Positions 22,282 to 35,150 of a stretch of DNA of 64,000 nt are shown here, piece by piece. Position numbers and translations under genes: made by a program. How positions within the stretch are numbered: position 1 is the stretch's first letter; each line of letters begins with the position of its first letter. Below the pieces are notes generated by a model that worked only from the letters and a program-made list of their open reading frames with translations, did not search any database and was not told the origin of the DNA. The stretch is from contig CM042084.1 in the NCBI GenBank assembly GCA_023512835.1, positions 16,378,403 through 16,442,402 of the forward strand, given 5' to 3'. Origin of the DNA: Taxillus chinensis (lineage: Eukaryota; Streptophyta; Magnoliopsida; Santalales; Loranthaceae).

Positions 22282-22911
22282 AGAAGACGTTGGATTGTTC
22301 AAGTAGCTGCTGCTGGTGGGGTTTCGTTATTGTGGTTTATTAGAGGGTAGCAGAGTTGAAGTATCATCTAGGCATATAATGAGTAATGACGTCCTGTAAG
22401 AGCAGCGTACATCTTTTATATCTATGCTTCTTTGTTGTATTTGTGTGTTTGGACCATCATGATAGATGCCTTTTCACTTAATCATCCGGATCTTGTGGTT
22501 CAGCACCTCAGCTTTGGTTGCGGACAGTTATCTATAGTCATTTATTATATTTAATGCATAAGAATCGTTGTTGATGTCAGTTATATGGGTTTTTAACTAT
22601 TACAGTGATTTTCTATTGTGGTCTTCAGTCAGCTCCTCTATTTGGGGGCAGGGGTGCTCTACTAATATAAATATTTCCGTATGATGGGGCCGGGATAATT
22701 GTTCTTTCGGCCAGAGGGCAGCAAAACTCTGAAGAAAACCACAAAGGTGTTGAACATGCCAAATTGGCAAATTAATGCAAGGTGTTATTCAATGTGGGCT
22801 GGTAATGTGGAAATTCACAGTCCTATGATCAAAGGTGGCATAGGGGGTTAAATGCAGGCATCCTTTAATAATAGTCGTCCATCCATGTGTGTTGAATATA
22901 CCATATATGTA

Positions 22912-22983
22912 TACACGTTTGAAGATCACGTTGTCCACTTTAAAATATACACGTTTGAAGATCATGTTGTCCACTTTAAAATT
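22912..22983. repeat. 36-bp tandem duplication
   Basis: TACACGTTTGAAGATCA(C/T)G and TTGTCCACTTTAAAA are repeated with a 36-base period; the two units differ at only a few positions. A recent replication-slippage product. Confidence 0.9.
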
Positions 22984-24024
22984 ATACGATGTGACTTGAC
23001 TCACGCCTGGAGTAAAAGTGACTAGTGCACAAATTTCATCCAAGACCATTTCAGTACTGGTGGCAGATCAACCGAAACTAATGTGGATCGTAAGTCTATC
23101 GTTGCTTTCAAAATCGGGCAACTCCAATTATTTTTACTATTACTTACTAAACGTGTTGGGCAAATCTATGGTTTTCTCAACAATTCTGGTGTTTGCATAT
23201 ATGTCCCCCAACAATTAGTTGCAATTCTAAGTATTTTTTGCCCGGTCTTCACAAAATTAATTATTTTGTTGAGTAGGATATCCTTAATTAAAAGTTTGCA
23301 ACTTTTTGTTACCGTTAGCTAACATATATAAGTTTGTTTATATAGAATGTGTTTTTTTAAAAGTAAAATATTGCCCTATAAATTAAAAAAATCCATTAGC
23401 ATTTTTTTACACCCCATTAGCATTCATTAAGCTAAAAATCCATCTAGCTAAAAAGTTTTGGATTTCAATTTGGAATCAGCTATCCTTTCAATTTGCCCTA
23501 TCATAAGCTATCCTTTCATTTTTTTAAAAAATTTAAAAATTCAAGTTACTTTTTTATACAAATATATTATAATAAATTCTCTTAATCATTTCATGTATTA
23601 TTAAAATAATGTTTTTAGTTTTTTATCACTTATTTCTCTTACTTTTTATCTTCTAATTTTTACTTTTAAATTATTATATTTTATAGTTTAATATTGATAG
23701 AAAGTAAATAGTATTTTCTAATGCATTAGAAAATACTATATAAATCTTACGATTGATAAATATAAATTTTTTATTTTGAGTATAATTTTATGACTTTTTT
23801 AAAAAAAATTTTCTAAAAAAAAGTAAATAGATTCCTATATAAAATATTCTACTAATGTTTTTACACTTATTCTTCTTTTTTTCCTATATTCTCTTTGCAT
23901 TATTAATTAAAACTCTAATTAAAGAGAATCATGTATACGCACCCGAATGGGTTGTGCATGTGGTGTGGCTATGAATATAAATTTAGATTAGTAATTTTTT
24001 TCTAGACCGATCAACTCGATTTTA

Positions 24025-24297
24025 GAGCATTAATAATATACTATCTAAAAGTTTTAATAAATTGATCTATGTGATGAATTGGACATAAATTATATTTCAA
24101 ATATGTGTCTTGACTATAAATTTTATTAAAATTTTAAACTCTAAGCTACCGGCTAGTCAAATTTAACTAGTCGATATTTTGAAATTTAAAATTTTAATAA
24201 AATTTATAGCCGAAACACACAATATTTTAAGTATAATTTGTTGTTAATATTGTTTATAAATTTATTGAAATTTTTAACTAACTTACTATTAATGCTC
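24025..24297. mobile_element. MITE, Tourist (PIF/Harbinger)-like
   Basis: The ends GAGCATTAATA and TATTAATGCTC are inverted repeats, and complementarity continues through almost the whole 273 bp (for example ATAAATTTTATTAAAATTTTAAA in both halves), centred near 24164. Flanks are TTA on the left and TTG on the right, compatible with a mutated TTA target duplication. No coding capacity. Confidence 0.8.
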
Positions 24298-26180
24298 TTG
24301 AGCAAAAATAATAGACTGTGGTGGTTGTCGATGGTTTTTTTTCCAATCTTTCTTTACTCTCTCAACTAATCAATATACATATTACTAATTAGTTCTATCA
24401 AAAGGGAATCACATATTAGTTAGATCACTAACAATAGACACCCAATCATTTTTCCTAAATTTACATATTTAAACTATTTTTTGTTTTCCTATATAAACAT
24501 ACATCACAATAGATTTCATAAATCACTATCTATATCATTAAAATAATATTTTATACTATTTTTTTTATTTAATAATAAATTTTTATAATTTAATATGAAA
24601 TAAAAGTAAATGTTAAGAAAAACGTAAAAGAAAAAGGTAAGAGAAATTTTTTATATATAATTTAATAATTATGGGGAGTAAATAATATTTTCTAATACAT
24701 TAATAAATATTGTACAAATTCCATGAAAAAAAAATTAATATAATTATATGCTACTAGTGTATAAATTTTTAATTACATTGTAGTTTTTCCTCATACCCAT
24801 TAACTTGATTTTAAGTGAAAGTAATAAGGCGCGGTTGGTATCTATAGAACTTTTTCCCCCGATCTTTTTGTATGTGATCAATTTACATATTATTTTCCAA
24901 AAAACCATTTATGTTAGTAATTTGAACTCTAATGCTAGTATTGTCACGTTTGCATTTTTGTTAGGTAAAAGTCATGTCACAAGGTAAAGACACGTTTGGC
25001 TGAAATTCATTGCTTTCTTATGCAAAAAATAATGATATTTTCATGTTCTTTAATTTGAAATTATTGGGCAAATCAAACACTTGTAACTATATTGGATATA
25101 ATTTATTATAAATTTTAATTCAAATCATGAATAAGTCACTTATTAAAGAATTTATGGTAACACATAAACAAAAATATAATTAAAGAAGTTGAATAGAATA
25201 TATTGATACTTGTTTTTAATTATAAATATCAAAGTGAATTATCATATTACATGACAATAAGTTATACTGATAGACAAATCCTTTGTTGTGTATTCTTGTC
25301 ATTATATTTGTTTAATCCGAAAGTGCATTTTCAGTTCCTAATCATAACTCGGATTAAAACTAATAAATGATAATTTAGTTGATTAATAATATTAATTAAT
25401 TAATTATTATTTTTCGGAGCTTTAATTAAATAGGTCCATTTGGTCTTTCTAAGTAACACAATTTATTTTTGTATATTGTATTGAATCATTATGAGATAAT
25501 TATTTAGTTGTGTTTAAACATTATTATTTATTTAATTAGATTAAATAAATAATAATAAATTTTTTTACCAATGATTAAAAGAATAATTATATTATTTATT
25601 TAATTAGCTTTAATACGTAATAATTATATTATTTAAGAATTTAATTAATTATTGATATTATATATTATTATTTAACTAAAGAGACATAATGTAATAGCAC
25701 AGAAACATCCTTAGATTTATAAATAGATACATATGTGAAATCATAAACAAGAGAGAGATAGCTGACAGCTGACCCTAATTCAAGTTGGTATTTATGTTCT
25801 TTAATCTAGGGGTACCACAATCTATTCGATGAATAACAAAAAAAGTCTAAGCGGTAATTGCATCTAGTGAGTAATGACAATGGGCAAAGGTCATTGATAA
25901 ATATAGAATTATTGCTTTACCATTCTCTAATGTTGATTTCTTCCTTAGTAAAATTAAATCAATTGATTAATATTTAGGACCCATGTTTGTTTGTAAGAAT
26001 AATTTTTTTAAAATCGCTTAATCCTATTCTAACATTCTACCAATAACTTTCTAATCATTTTCCTAAGTTTATACATTTAACCTATATTTTGGTTCTTTTA
26101 TACAAATATACATCATATTTTTAATATGTATCAAGCGCCCAGAAGAACAAAAGACGCAGTAAAAAATCTATGTGCACAAG

Positions 26181-27788
26181 ATGGTGAGAACTCGACTTTT
26201 GTGGTTCACGCTGGGCCTCTCCACCACAGGAGTTTCCATCTCTTACCTCGTCCTCAGAGGCCTTTCGGTCGATCGTCAACGCTTGTCCTCCGATGTACTA
26301 AATCTCCATTGTTTGCCTCATCGTCACTCTCTCTTACGTATTTTTCGCTCTGTTATGTTTGTTATGTTGCAAATCAAAACAAAGAACTGCAAAACCAGAT
26401 ACAACTATTTTTCATTCCCAACATAGATTTGCATTTCATCATCTGAGTTTTTGTTCTTGCACGCTTTCAGCAATTGGGTTGTGTTTTTTTTCTCTTTCTA
26501 TTAAACAATAATTATCCATGTCTGGCTTACGTCGGTTTGGCCATTTAGACATAGGCCACGGATGGAGAGACTAAAAAATGGTTGGAAATCAAAAATGACT
26601 TGGATCGATAACGAAGGATATGAAATTATTATATTTGAAAAAAAGATGGTGTGAAGAGAAGAATATTGTGTTAGATCAAATATAGTCTGTCTTCTTCACA
26701 TACAGCCGGCCCTATTTTGTTGGGATTAAGACTAGTTAGTTTGGTTTGGTTTATAATTATCCATGGTTATTGATCTGATTCTCATGTTGTTCTTCGTTTG
26801 TCCGATGCAGTTGACACAGACGTTTGAAGCACTTGAAAATAGAGTTTCAAATCTAGAACATGCCCTTCCGAAATCTTCGGATTCTATTCTGGACCTGGTA
26901 CTTTTTTTTTTTTGCTAAGATATTTCCAGTGGAGATTAAATCTGAAATAATTTGTTCTGTCGGTAGTTGTTGAAGTTGAATGCCAGGGCTTTGAAACACA
27001 TGCTTCTCAAAATTGTATAGGTTTTATTGGAGAAACCCAGAATTACAGATGGCAATAGCATGGCTTCTAATTAGGAACCCCGTGTGTTATTCATTGAAAA
27101 TCCTTAACTATATTTTCCATTTTCCCCTTTACATTGTCTGATTGTCATTTGTTTTCTTGCTAATAGTTGGACTTGAAATTGAATAATAGGTTTCGAAACA
27201 TCTGCTCTGTAAATGTGTATGCTGTTAATTTAGGCTTGTCAGAGATACCCATGTTTTCATACAGAAATGTTATGACTCCTAATTGGGTCCCATGTTTCAC
27301 CATTGAAAAACCTTATTACCTTTGTTGGCTCATCCCCTCACTTGCAGCGCCCCCCCCCCCCCACACACACACACACACACGCGCCTCAATTTCAGGACCC
27401 GCACTGACACTGCTCCTGCTAACCCACTTAAGTCCAGTCACATCAAACACATTAGAATTCAGTCAACTGGCCTTGTTGGTGGCTTCATTAACACTCTAGC
27501 TTTGTATTCCTCAAAACACCATTCTAAAAGCCCACTTTTTCTTGTCTTTCTGAGGTATCATTATTTGGATCTAGCTTCCTGTTGCTTAAAAGGCCGAGTT
27601 AAATGCCCTATTATTTCTTTGGTTCAAGCAACCTTTATTACTTGTTAATTTAGTGCTGTAATATTATATGCACATCCAGCACCTTTTTACACTGCTGGAT
27701 GACGTTCTACCTTAATATGGTCCACATATTCTTTAGTTATTTAATTTATGCATACCATATTCTGCAGGGTGAAGGCGATTTGCATTGA
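26181..27788 (+). CDS. Small membrane-anchored coiled-coil protein, plant-conserved, function unknown
   Basis: Three phase-0 exons are proposed: 26181-26294, 26811-26897 and 27768-27788, encoding 73 residues. Exon 1 (MVRTRLLWFTLGLSTTGVSI...) has one hydrophobic segment (about residues 7-26), giving an N-terminal anchor. Exon 2 encodes a short heptad-like stretch, FEALENRVSNLEHAL (about 43-57), and exon 3 ends GEGDLH-stop. Donors are GAT|GTACTA and CTG|GTACTT, with acceptors GATGCAG and TCTGCAG. Short plant proteins with an N-terminal anchor and an xFEALExRVSNLE stretch are familiar to me but I know no function. The intron 26898-27767 contains a diverged internal duplication and a C/CA run. 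Support is the in-phase joining and the protein pattern; an RNA read would settle exon 3. Confidence 0.65.
26964..27330 (+). repeat. Diverged tandem duplication in the small gene's intron
   Basis: Two units of roughly 200 bases (starting about 26964 and about 27166) share ordered words: TTGAA..TGAAT, GTTTCGAAACA/CTTTGAAACACATGCT, CAGAAAT/CAGAATTACAG, CTCCTAATTGGG/CTTCTAATTAGG, CATTGAAAA.CCTTA. Both open with a TAG-TTG junction resembling the exon-2 acceptor, so the unit may derive from an exon-2-containing duplication that decayed. Confidence 0.55.
27350..27380. repeat. C run plus (CA)n microsatellite
   Basis: About 13 C followed by about nine CA units inside the intron of the small gene. 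Confidence 0.9.
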
Positions 27789-29750
27789 AGTCCGATGTTG
27801 TCCATCCGATTTTGGGTTTGGTGTCTTCTTCACTTGGAGCCCTGATCTGCGAGTTATTTTGTATTGAAGATCGTGTTGTGTTTCATCGAAATGTTATATT
27901 GTTGACTGACATTTGCATGTCAAAGTTATTTTTGGTTATGAAAGCAAGTCAGCCTTTACTAGTTATTATTGATGCTTACGACTTCTCATTTATTCTTTTG
28001 TTGACTTAGCAACATCTTATTAATGTCTGAAGGTCTGAAGGTCCCATGCTTTGTCTGTTTTCCTGAATAGAGGGATATCTTGGCTCTATCTTGTAATTTG
28101 GCAATGATAGTTTCTCATTTATTTAAGGGTGTGGGATGACTGGTTTAGCCTCCTACCCCCCCCCCCCCCCCCCCCCCCCCCCAATTTATTTATTTATTAT
28201 TATGTTGAGAGCAAGTTGTTAATTGATTTTATGCTTTAGTCAGGTAAGCTCTTTCTATTTAGCCAGTGAAACTATGACCGCAATGTTCCAATGAGGGTAT
28301 ATTGTGTATTCTGCTAAATGCCTTTCCTAATTCTTTAAAAATATGTTGAACTTTTACTACATTCTACCCCAGTCGGTATGTTTTTCCTTGACAGCAACTT
28401 CTGTCTAGTAATCTGCCCCTTCCTAGAATTGACAGGAAAAGAACTTCTAGCTTGAATTGACATGTGTTATGACCAACTTATACTTTTCTGAATAGTAAAG
28501 CAGGTTACCCAAGATAAATCGAAATTCTTTCCAAGGCAATCAAATCACAATCGAGTTGTTCTTGGGTGCCAATTTCAATCTCAAGTATGCATAGATATTG
28601 GTTCATCTGCTGGTAGTGTAGGTGATAACGTGGCTACTTTCTGCTGAGGTTAGTTTGAGAATATCAGGTTGAAATGCAAACACCATCATGGTTATTAGTT
28701 GCTATTTTAGTACCGTGTTGGTTCTGATGCAGTGGTACCTATACTGACATAGAGACTACTCAAGAAAATAGTTTGTCTGATAGTTGTAGGCGGTTAAATT
28801 GGGGTTTGATGTGAATTCATTGTTGGATTATTTTGCTTTTGAATTTGACCTTTTTTTAGAACACATAACAGGGTGTCTAATGATTGGCTAAAATTTCAGT
28901 TTTTAACTGCATCAGATTGTTGAAGAATGGCTGAAATAATCGCTATAGTCAGTCAGTGTGCAACATTACTCTCTCTGCCCCTTTGTGCACTTCTTGTGTA
29001 CTTGGTTTTTTCAATAGAGATTTTACGTATCCAAAAAAAAAAAAAAAACGGGTAGCATTGATCTCTCCAATCTATTTGTTTCTTTTCATGTTTATAACGC
29101 TACTCAATTTTCTCACTTGTCTGAAGCGCCAGCAAATATGGTTCAGTGTTTTTCCTTGTTTGACAAGTGTTGGAGGTATACGAAATGTTCAGATTTTAGC
29201 TTGCTGCTAATAATGTCATTAGAGCGCACAACATCTTTGTATTTTATTTATATTTCCTTTCATTTAGTTTCCAACTGTTTTGGAATAGGGAGAACGTTTC
29301 AGTTCATAATTATGTTGCCAGTGAATGCTTCAGGTTCCAGCAGTGGTGTAAACCATGACCATTTGTGCAAACCGCATTAAGGACACTAATTCATTCTTGT
29401 TTGTAAGGGACTTGTATGGATTCCATTGTGGATATGAATTCCTACCCCTGCTGATGCAACAAGTGATCATGAAATTGCTAATTATAGAATATGATTTTGC
29501 TTTACAACGATTCATGGAAAATTTTGGGCTCACTGAATTGTTTCAATAAATAAATGAAATTAAAAACTTAGCTTGTGTATCTTAGCCTCATTTTTTTCTA
29601 CAGACATTTCCGCTCTGTTTATCTTACTGAGGGCTTGCTTGGATGCTGGTTGCAGATTTTGTATTCCTCAGGGACCTCACCTCTGTCTACACTTGCATAA
29701 CACCATTGTGTGTGAATCTTCGAAGTGTATTGCCTTGATTTTTTTTAAAA
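27789..29750. other. Convergent intergenic region
   Basis: This lies between the 3' ends of the small gene (+) and the membrane-protein gene (-) and probably includes both 3'UTRs. It contains a 27-base C run (28156-28182) and a short A run (29033-29048). Several short open frames have no recognisable content. No gene is called. Confidence 0.6.
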
Positions 29751-32700
29751 TTACATGACATGAATAGGGTTTGAGCTGTTGGTGGTTGCTTTTGTTTGTC
29801 CGAGATCCATGGTATTTTCTGTTGTAGAATCCGGTTTCACGGAACCATCGGAAAAGTGACATTTTTTGTCATGATGATGTCTTGTTACCCATATGAGTAC
29901 CAGCTTCACCATCATCACCGACAGAAATATCAATGCTATCCAAACCATCCGATCATATCTTTTTAATGGTCCACAATGCCGATAAAGGATCTCAGAAAAT
30001 GCATCTTTCACTACCTGACATTGTAAGAGGCTTTCCATCTTGGGATATACATTTAGAAGGTTTTGCAATGAACTGGAATATGATTCCACTGTTCTATAAT
30101 CGTTGGCAGAGATGAATTCCCCTCCTTGACAGGTTCTGTTATTGTTTCCTGAGCATGTGAATGCCTTTAAAACCTACAAACAAGAGAAGCAGAAAATAAA
30201 TCTGTAACCAGGCGACTTAGATGACATGCATGAATTAATGAAATAGAATAAATCTGGTTTGGATTTTTAGGGAATTAGTAATATGCCAAGTCCCATAATG
30301 GGTATACCTCGGGGATATCTCCTATTTTTATTGTGTTTGTCGGACAGTTTCCCGACTGGTATTGGTAATCTGGTGGTCCTGAAAAAGGATTGCACACTTG
30401 AACCCTATTTGATGATAGTGTTGCTTGTATGCCTGATATGTTTGCATTCACCTGTAAAATTCTCGGTCATATTGTTATTCTTCTGTAACTTCAAGTTCTT
30501 CCGGTAGGCATTTAAATTTTACCTCATTCACAAGGTTGTAAATCCTTTCACTGGCATCAGATAGGACTGGCCCTGCTGAAAGCAAGTCGTCACAAGGAAG
30601 TATTGAGCTCAAGGTGTTGTTGTAGGGATTTTGTTGGAAGTTGTTAAACGCTGTGCACACATCACCTGCAAACCTGCAATTAATAAACCTCATTAATTTG
30701 TTGTTCCCAAACTCGCATGTCATCTTTAATCTTAAAAATTAGGTATATAGAAAACTTTTCAAAAGCATTACAGTCGGACTCGAGAAGAACAAAGAAAAGT
30801 GAAAACAAAAGTTGGTATTACCCTCCCAGAAAGAAGTACGCTCCAAAGAAGAGCCAGCACAGAACTGTCATCAACCAACATAGAGCTGTAAGCCTGTTGG
30901 AGAGAAAAATGGATATTATAGGATTATGTTCTTTTTGCTTCCTCTCAAAGGCTTGGTACTCCAACAAGTTTCAAAACAAGTACTGGTTTTCTTTTTAATA
31001 GTTTACTTACCAATAATGTGTCCGCCGTAGCTTCAGAAATCCAGAAACTACAAAAAGAGAAATTTTCACACAGATGAGAACCATGTTTAGATTGATGGGA
31101 AATATAATTTCTGTTGAAAGTCCTGGCATGTAATTTGACAAAGAATTTCAATTTGAAAATGTAATTTGGCTATCATTACAATGTTAAATGTTGTGATTTT
31201 AATTATACATGGATTTTGTATTATTTTATGCATCTCAATCATAAAAATTTAAGATCGTAGTGACAGGCATGTAGATACGCACCTGAAAGAGCAATCAAAG
31301 CAATCAAGTTTATTGATATGGTCACTGTAGTAACTACATACCTGTAAGCAAGAAATTTTCTTAATGGCCTGTTTATGCAATAAAATTCTTGAGAGAGAGA
31401 GAGAGGGGAGAGAGAGATTTACACTATCTTTAAGCCATTTTGGATCCTGCGCCTATTCTTCCTGGCTTGCTTTTCTATGTTTGAAGCTTGAGAGTTTAGC
31501 TCCTGGGATGAAGAAGTAAGGAAGCTAGAGGTGTCAGTACTCTGATTGGATGCTTGTAGGTTCTTGTTTATCTCTTGCATTGCTCTGGTTGTCTCGTATA
31601 TAGTTTCTGATGCCTCGCCTGCAGTGTCTATGATAATGTTCATTACTGTTTTTGCTCTGGAATAGAATCTTGAACCTCCTCCAAGAACTACCCCGGATGC
31701 TGTTCTGCAGTTCATATTATGACACAATTAAACATTGCACTGGAAGTTTCCAGTTAGCTTTCCAACTGTTTCTTTTTTTGGCTTGAGCTTTGTAGTTGTT
31801 GCGTAATGTATTTATTCAGGGCACTCACATTGCCAGAATTGTGAAACATGCAGCAAGGAGAATTGGCCAGAGGGAGCATTGCTTGTCACAAGGTGGTCTT
31901 CTTTTGAGCTTTCTATTCTTTATGCTTTTGTGGCAGCAGTTGGTTATCAGTTGGAATCCTCCATATGCAATGCCACACAAAAGGAATAATGCTCCGATTG
32001 CATACCCATAAATTCCTGTAAATATAGTTGACTGTGCAAAATGGCAGAAATATTATTGTTATTATTAGTACTATTCTTTTGAGGGGGAGAGAGAGAGTAG
32101 AGAGAGAGAGAATTACACTCCAATAGTGTTTGTTTTGAATGTTGAATCCTCCTCTGTATTTCCTAAGGTGATCCAAAGGATCTCTTCTTACAGTATCATC
32201 GGACTGATTACTCATGTCTGAGACATTATTTGTTTGAAGCAACTTTCTTCCTAGTATGAAAGAACATTATAGGAATAAAATGACTTTAGTAACACAAAAT
32301 GTAATTCAAAGTATCTATTTTTTAGTCATTTCATATTAAAATTTAATTAATTCGGGTGATTTAGACCGAGTCAATAGATATTGAATCAGATTGAGCATCT
32401 AACTTTAAATCTCAGAAAATTAGATCAAACTGGCACTCAATTCGATTAATTATTCTTCCCTTTATCACACCATATAATTTCCTACTTGGGCATTTCTTGT
32501 CCCAATCCTCTCCTTTTTTTCCTTGGCTACAAGTCATCTGTTTCAGTTCCCTTATCATTACTTGCACCCTCACTCTTTTCAAATCTATATTGCATAGTGT
32601 GGGAGTGAAATAGTTCCAGATATCCAAAAATATGCTATCTTCTTAAGTTTTCGCAAATAGACCACAATTTGTTTGTGCTCTACATTAGTGCACAATTGAA

Positions 32701-33034
32701 ACCACCTTCAAATTACCTAGAAAATTGCTTGCTTAAATAAACTGTCTATTATTATTAGAAACCATTTGTTATTGAAATCAATGAATATCAACCACATCAA
32801 ACTCTAGACTAATCATTTTACATGCCATTCAAAATATGTATATTGTAAAAAAGAAAATCCTATTTACATGGCCAAAAACCCACTCCGTCAAAATATATAG
32901 AGATATAATTAAGAAGCAAAATTACCAGAGGAGATGTTCATTGCCTCTGTTTCTCTGAAATTTAAGGCAAGAAACGCCACCGTGAAAATCAGGAGCGCAG
33001 CCAGCTCTCTGGAATGGGTGGAAATGGAACCCAT
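29751..33034 (-). CDS. Plant multi-pass transmembrane protein (At2g12400/At2g25270-like family)
   Basis: Ten exons with GT-AG borders join in frame (minus strand, 5' to 3'): 33034-32926, 32250-32117, 32031-31829, 31704-31423, 31341-31283, 31047-31011, 30893-30822, 30673-30523, 30451-30308, 30173-29751; 537 residues. There is a signal peptide or anchor (about 8-26), then five further hydrophobic spans (about 84-106, 128-150, 244-264, 275-299, 470-490). Between spans 4 and 5 is a large Cys-containing loop with FAGDVCTAF, SILPCDD, VCNPFSGPPDY, SGNCPTNTIKIGDIPE and CQGGEF. This span plan with a big extracellular Cys loop resembles tweety/prominin-type topology. From memory the Arabidopsis members are annotated only as transmembrane or plasma-membrane fusion-like proteins. 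The C-tail after His-rich RHHHD is Ser/Thr-rich and ends at TAA 29751. All phases close, so the gene appears intact. A biochemical role is unknown. Confidence 0.9.
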
Positions 33035-34140
33035 CTCTAACCTGTCACATGGAATAGAAGGAAGTTGTGTTTACTTTCAACATAAACGATTTGCATGCAA
33101 CAATCCATTTCGTTCTAACGCATTTGCAAAGTGGGTATGACATGGAGATCAAACTACTGCTGATATACAAAACTAACCCACAAAAACAAATTGAACCAAC
33201 ACACAGCTCAAGTCACAAATGCAAGGAGCTTTGAAGATCGATAAACCCTCTGAAAGTAGGGAGACTGAAGGATGTGCGTGGGTATTTTGGAATATTTGGA
33301 GCTTTACATGGCACTATTGTGCGTATGAGATGGGGTATTGATAGAGAAGACGGGCTCGTATGTGATCAAAAGAGGAATGGTTGCATTGCTTTTTACAAAA
33401 TGCAAGGGAAAATCCTAATCCATGCACTCACCAGGAATTATATTCTGGGTTGTTGACTTCTGAAATGCCAGCCAAAGTTCTCAAGAGAAGAGCATCAACG
33501 CTATAAGTTTCTGCAACTGCTGCAAAGATCTACTGAAATAAGCTCTCTGCAGATAGACCCGCTTGAGTTTCTCATCAAGCTCTAAGCCTTTAAGAATAAT
33601 CGGAAACAATCAAATTGAAGTCACAGAAACAACCCATTTACACCACCCCACTTTCCAATAATATAGCCACCGGAAAAAAGAACGAAATGATGGTTCTTTT
33701 CCTTCTTTTGGGGTGTCAGTTATATATTGGAAGGTAAGAACGCTTTGAAATGCTATCTAGAAAGCGTCCCCAGAAGGCTGAACTATCATTGTTTGACATT
33801 CAAACAAGAAAATCACCAAAGTCAATAATATTCAAGCAGACCATTTTCGACTTTATATCTCCTGTCAAAAGTACAGGTGACGTTGCACCAACCTCCGTAC
33901 CCTGGGGTGAGTTTTAAGAGCCTTTGCTGGCGCTGGGATTTGCTGGACGGTCTATGATTAATATTCAAACCAAAAACTGCAAAGTTTGTATAATATAATC
34001 TCACCCACCATATATAAAGGGAAGGTATGGACTGCAATTTTTTTTAAATTGTAAGTAATTAAAAATTAAACGTGATATTGCACGGCATTATAAATAAATA
34101 AATCCATTTCACACACACACACACCATATATATATATATT

Positions 34141-34273
34141 GATGTGGGGACCTAGCCGCCATGAAATTTATTCTAGAAAAAGTTTAAAGTAATTATTAGA
34201 ATATTATGTTGTGATTGTCATAATTAAGTCTCGTGGTCATATATATTGATGTGGGGACCTAGCCGCCATGAAA
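34141..34273 (+). repeat. 26-bp direct repeat, 107-base spacing
   Basis: GATGTGGGGACCTAGCCGCC followed by ATGAAA occurs identically at 34141-34166 and 34248-34273, each preceded by an ATATATT run. Between them are 81 AT-rich bases. Possibly the edges of a small insertion or a slippage product. Confidence 0.9.
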
Positions 34274-34979
34274 AAAAGGGTTATGATACCTTCTTTTTTG
34301 TAGGAAAAAATATTTTTAGTGCTACATTTATATTTATTTAGTATTATTATTTTGAAGGGACAAGCAGCAGGGTCAAACGGATACACCGGAAAAAGAAAGT
34401 TTGAATTGGATTGAGTTGCCGTAGCAGACGAAGACTATCGACTATATATATATGCTACTTTTGAGGAAAAAATAGCTTGATGCTATGCTGATCTGACCAT
34501 TCATTTTTATATTTGCCGCCGTTTGTGAAATAAACATTCGATGTAGAGTTTTGTTGTATCAAGATGACACCATGCGGAACACCTGGAACGAAACAAAAAA
34601 TGCTATTTACATTCGCATTTCGTTTCTTTTGGGGTTACGTAGCAATTATCATGTAAAAATATTTAAAACTAAACTTAATATGCACTCTATAAAATTAAGA
34701 GGTTGGAAGGAGACTCGAACGGTGTATCTGGACGGGAGAAAATAGAATACGATATAAAATTAGAATTTAGAGGTGAAAGAATGTGTTTTTTTGGAAATCT
34801 AAAAGCGACAAACCCCCTTCAAATGTTTGTGGCATGTGCGTCTCGTGGATACCTACAAATCAAAAAAGGGCCTAAATCGGACCATTTGTGCGTAAAGTTA
34901 TGACCGTTTGAAGTTTTCGTCGGAAATTACAATCGACGGAACTCAGAAACCCGTAGATCTGAGCGTGAGAGAGATAATC

Positions 34980-35150
34980 GATGCCTGCTCGAACCCCTGC
35001 TCGGGGCTTGCTCGACGCCTCCTCTAGCCCATGCTCGAGCCTCTACTCGAGCCTTGTCTCGAGCATAGGCTCGTGCATGGACTCGACCATATTTGCTCGA
35101 GCCTCGGGCTCGAGCAGAGCTTCGAGCCAATGTGAAATGATTCGAGGTGC
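34980..35150. repeat. GC-rich cluster of degenerate GCTCGAGCC words
   Basis: About ten copies of a degenerate GCTCGAGCC/CTCGAACCC word in 130 bases, bounded by AT-rich DNA. The word is itself palindromic (CTCGAG). Similar clusters occur in some plant LTR-retrotransposon LTRs, as I recall; assignment here is inference. Confidence 0.6.

Larger units (their letters stand above)
22600..26180. other. AT-rich intergenic DNA with MITE debris
   Basis: No gene is visible. It holds a 36-bp tandem pair (22912-22983), a Tourist-like MITE (24025-24297) and fragments of related MITE sequence: 24425-24520 and 26030-26125 share AATCATTTTCCTAA and ATACATCA words, and 23690-23750 and 24675-24725 share AGTAAATA.TATTTTCTAAT. 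TTAAT-rich stretches at 25380-25660 are low complexity. Confidence 0.7.
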
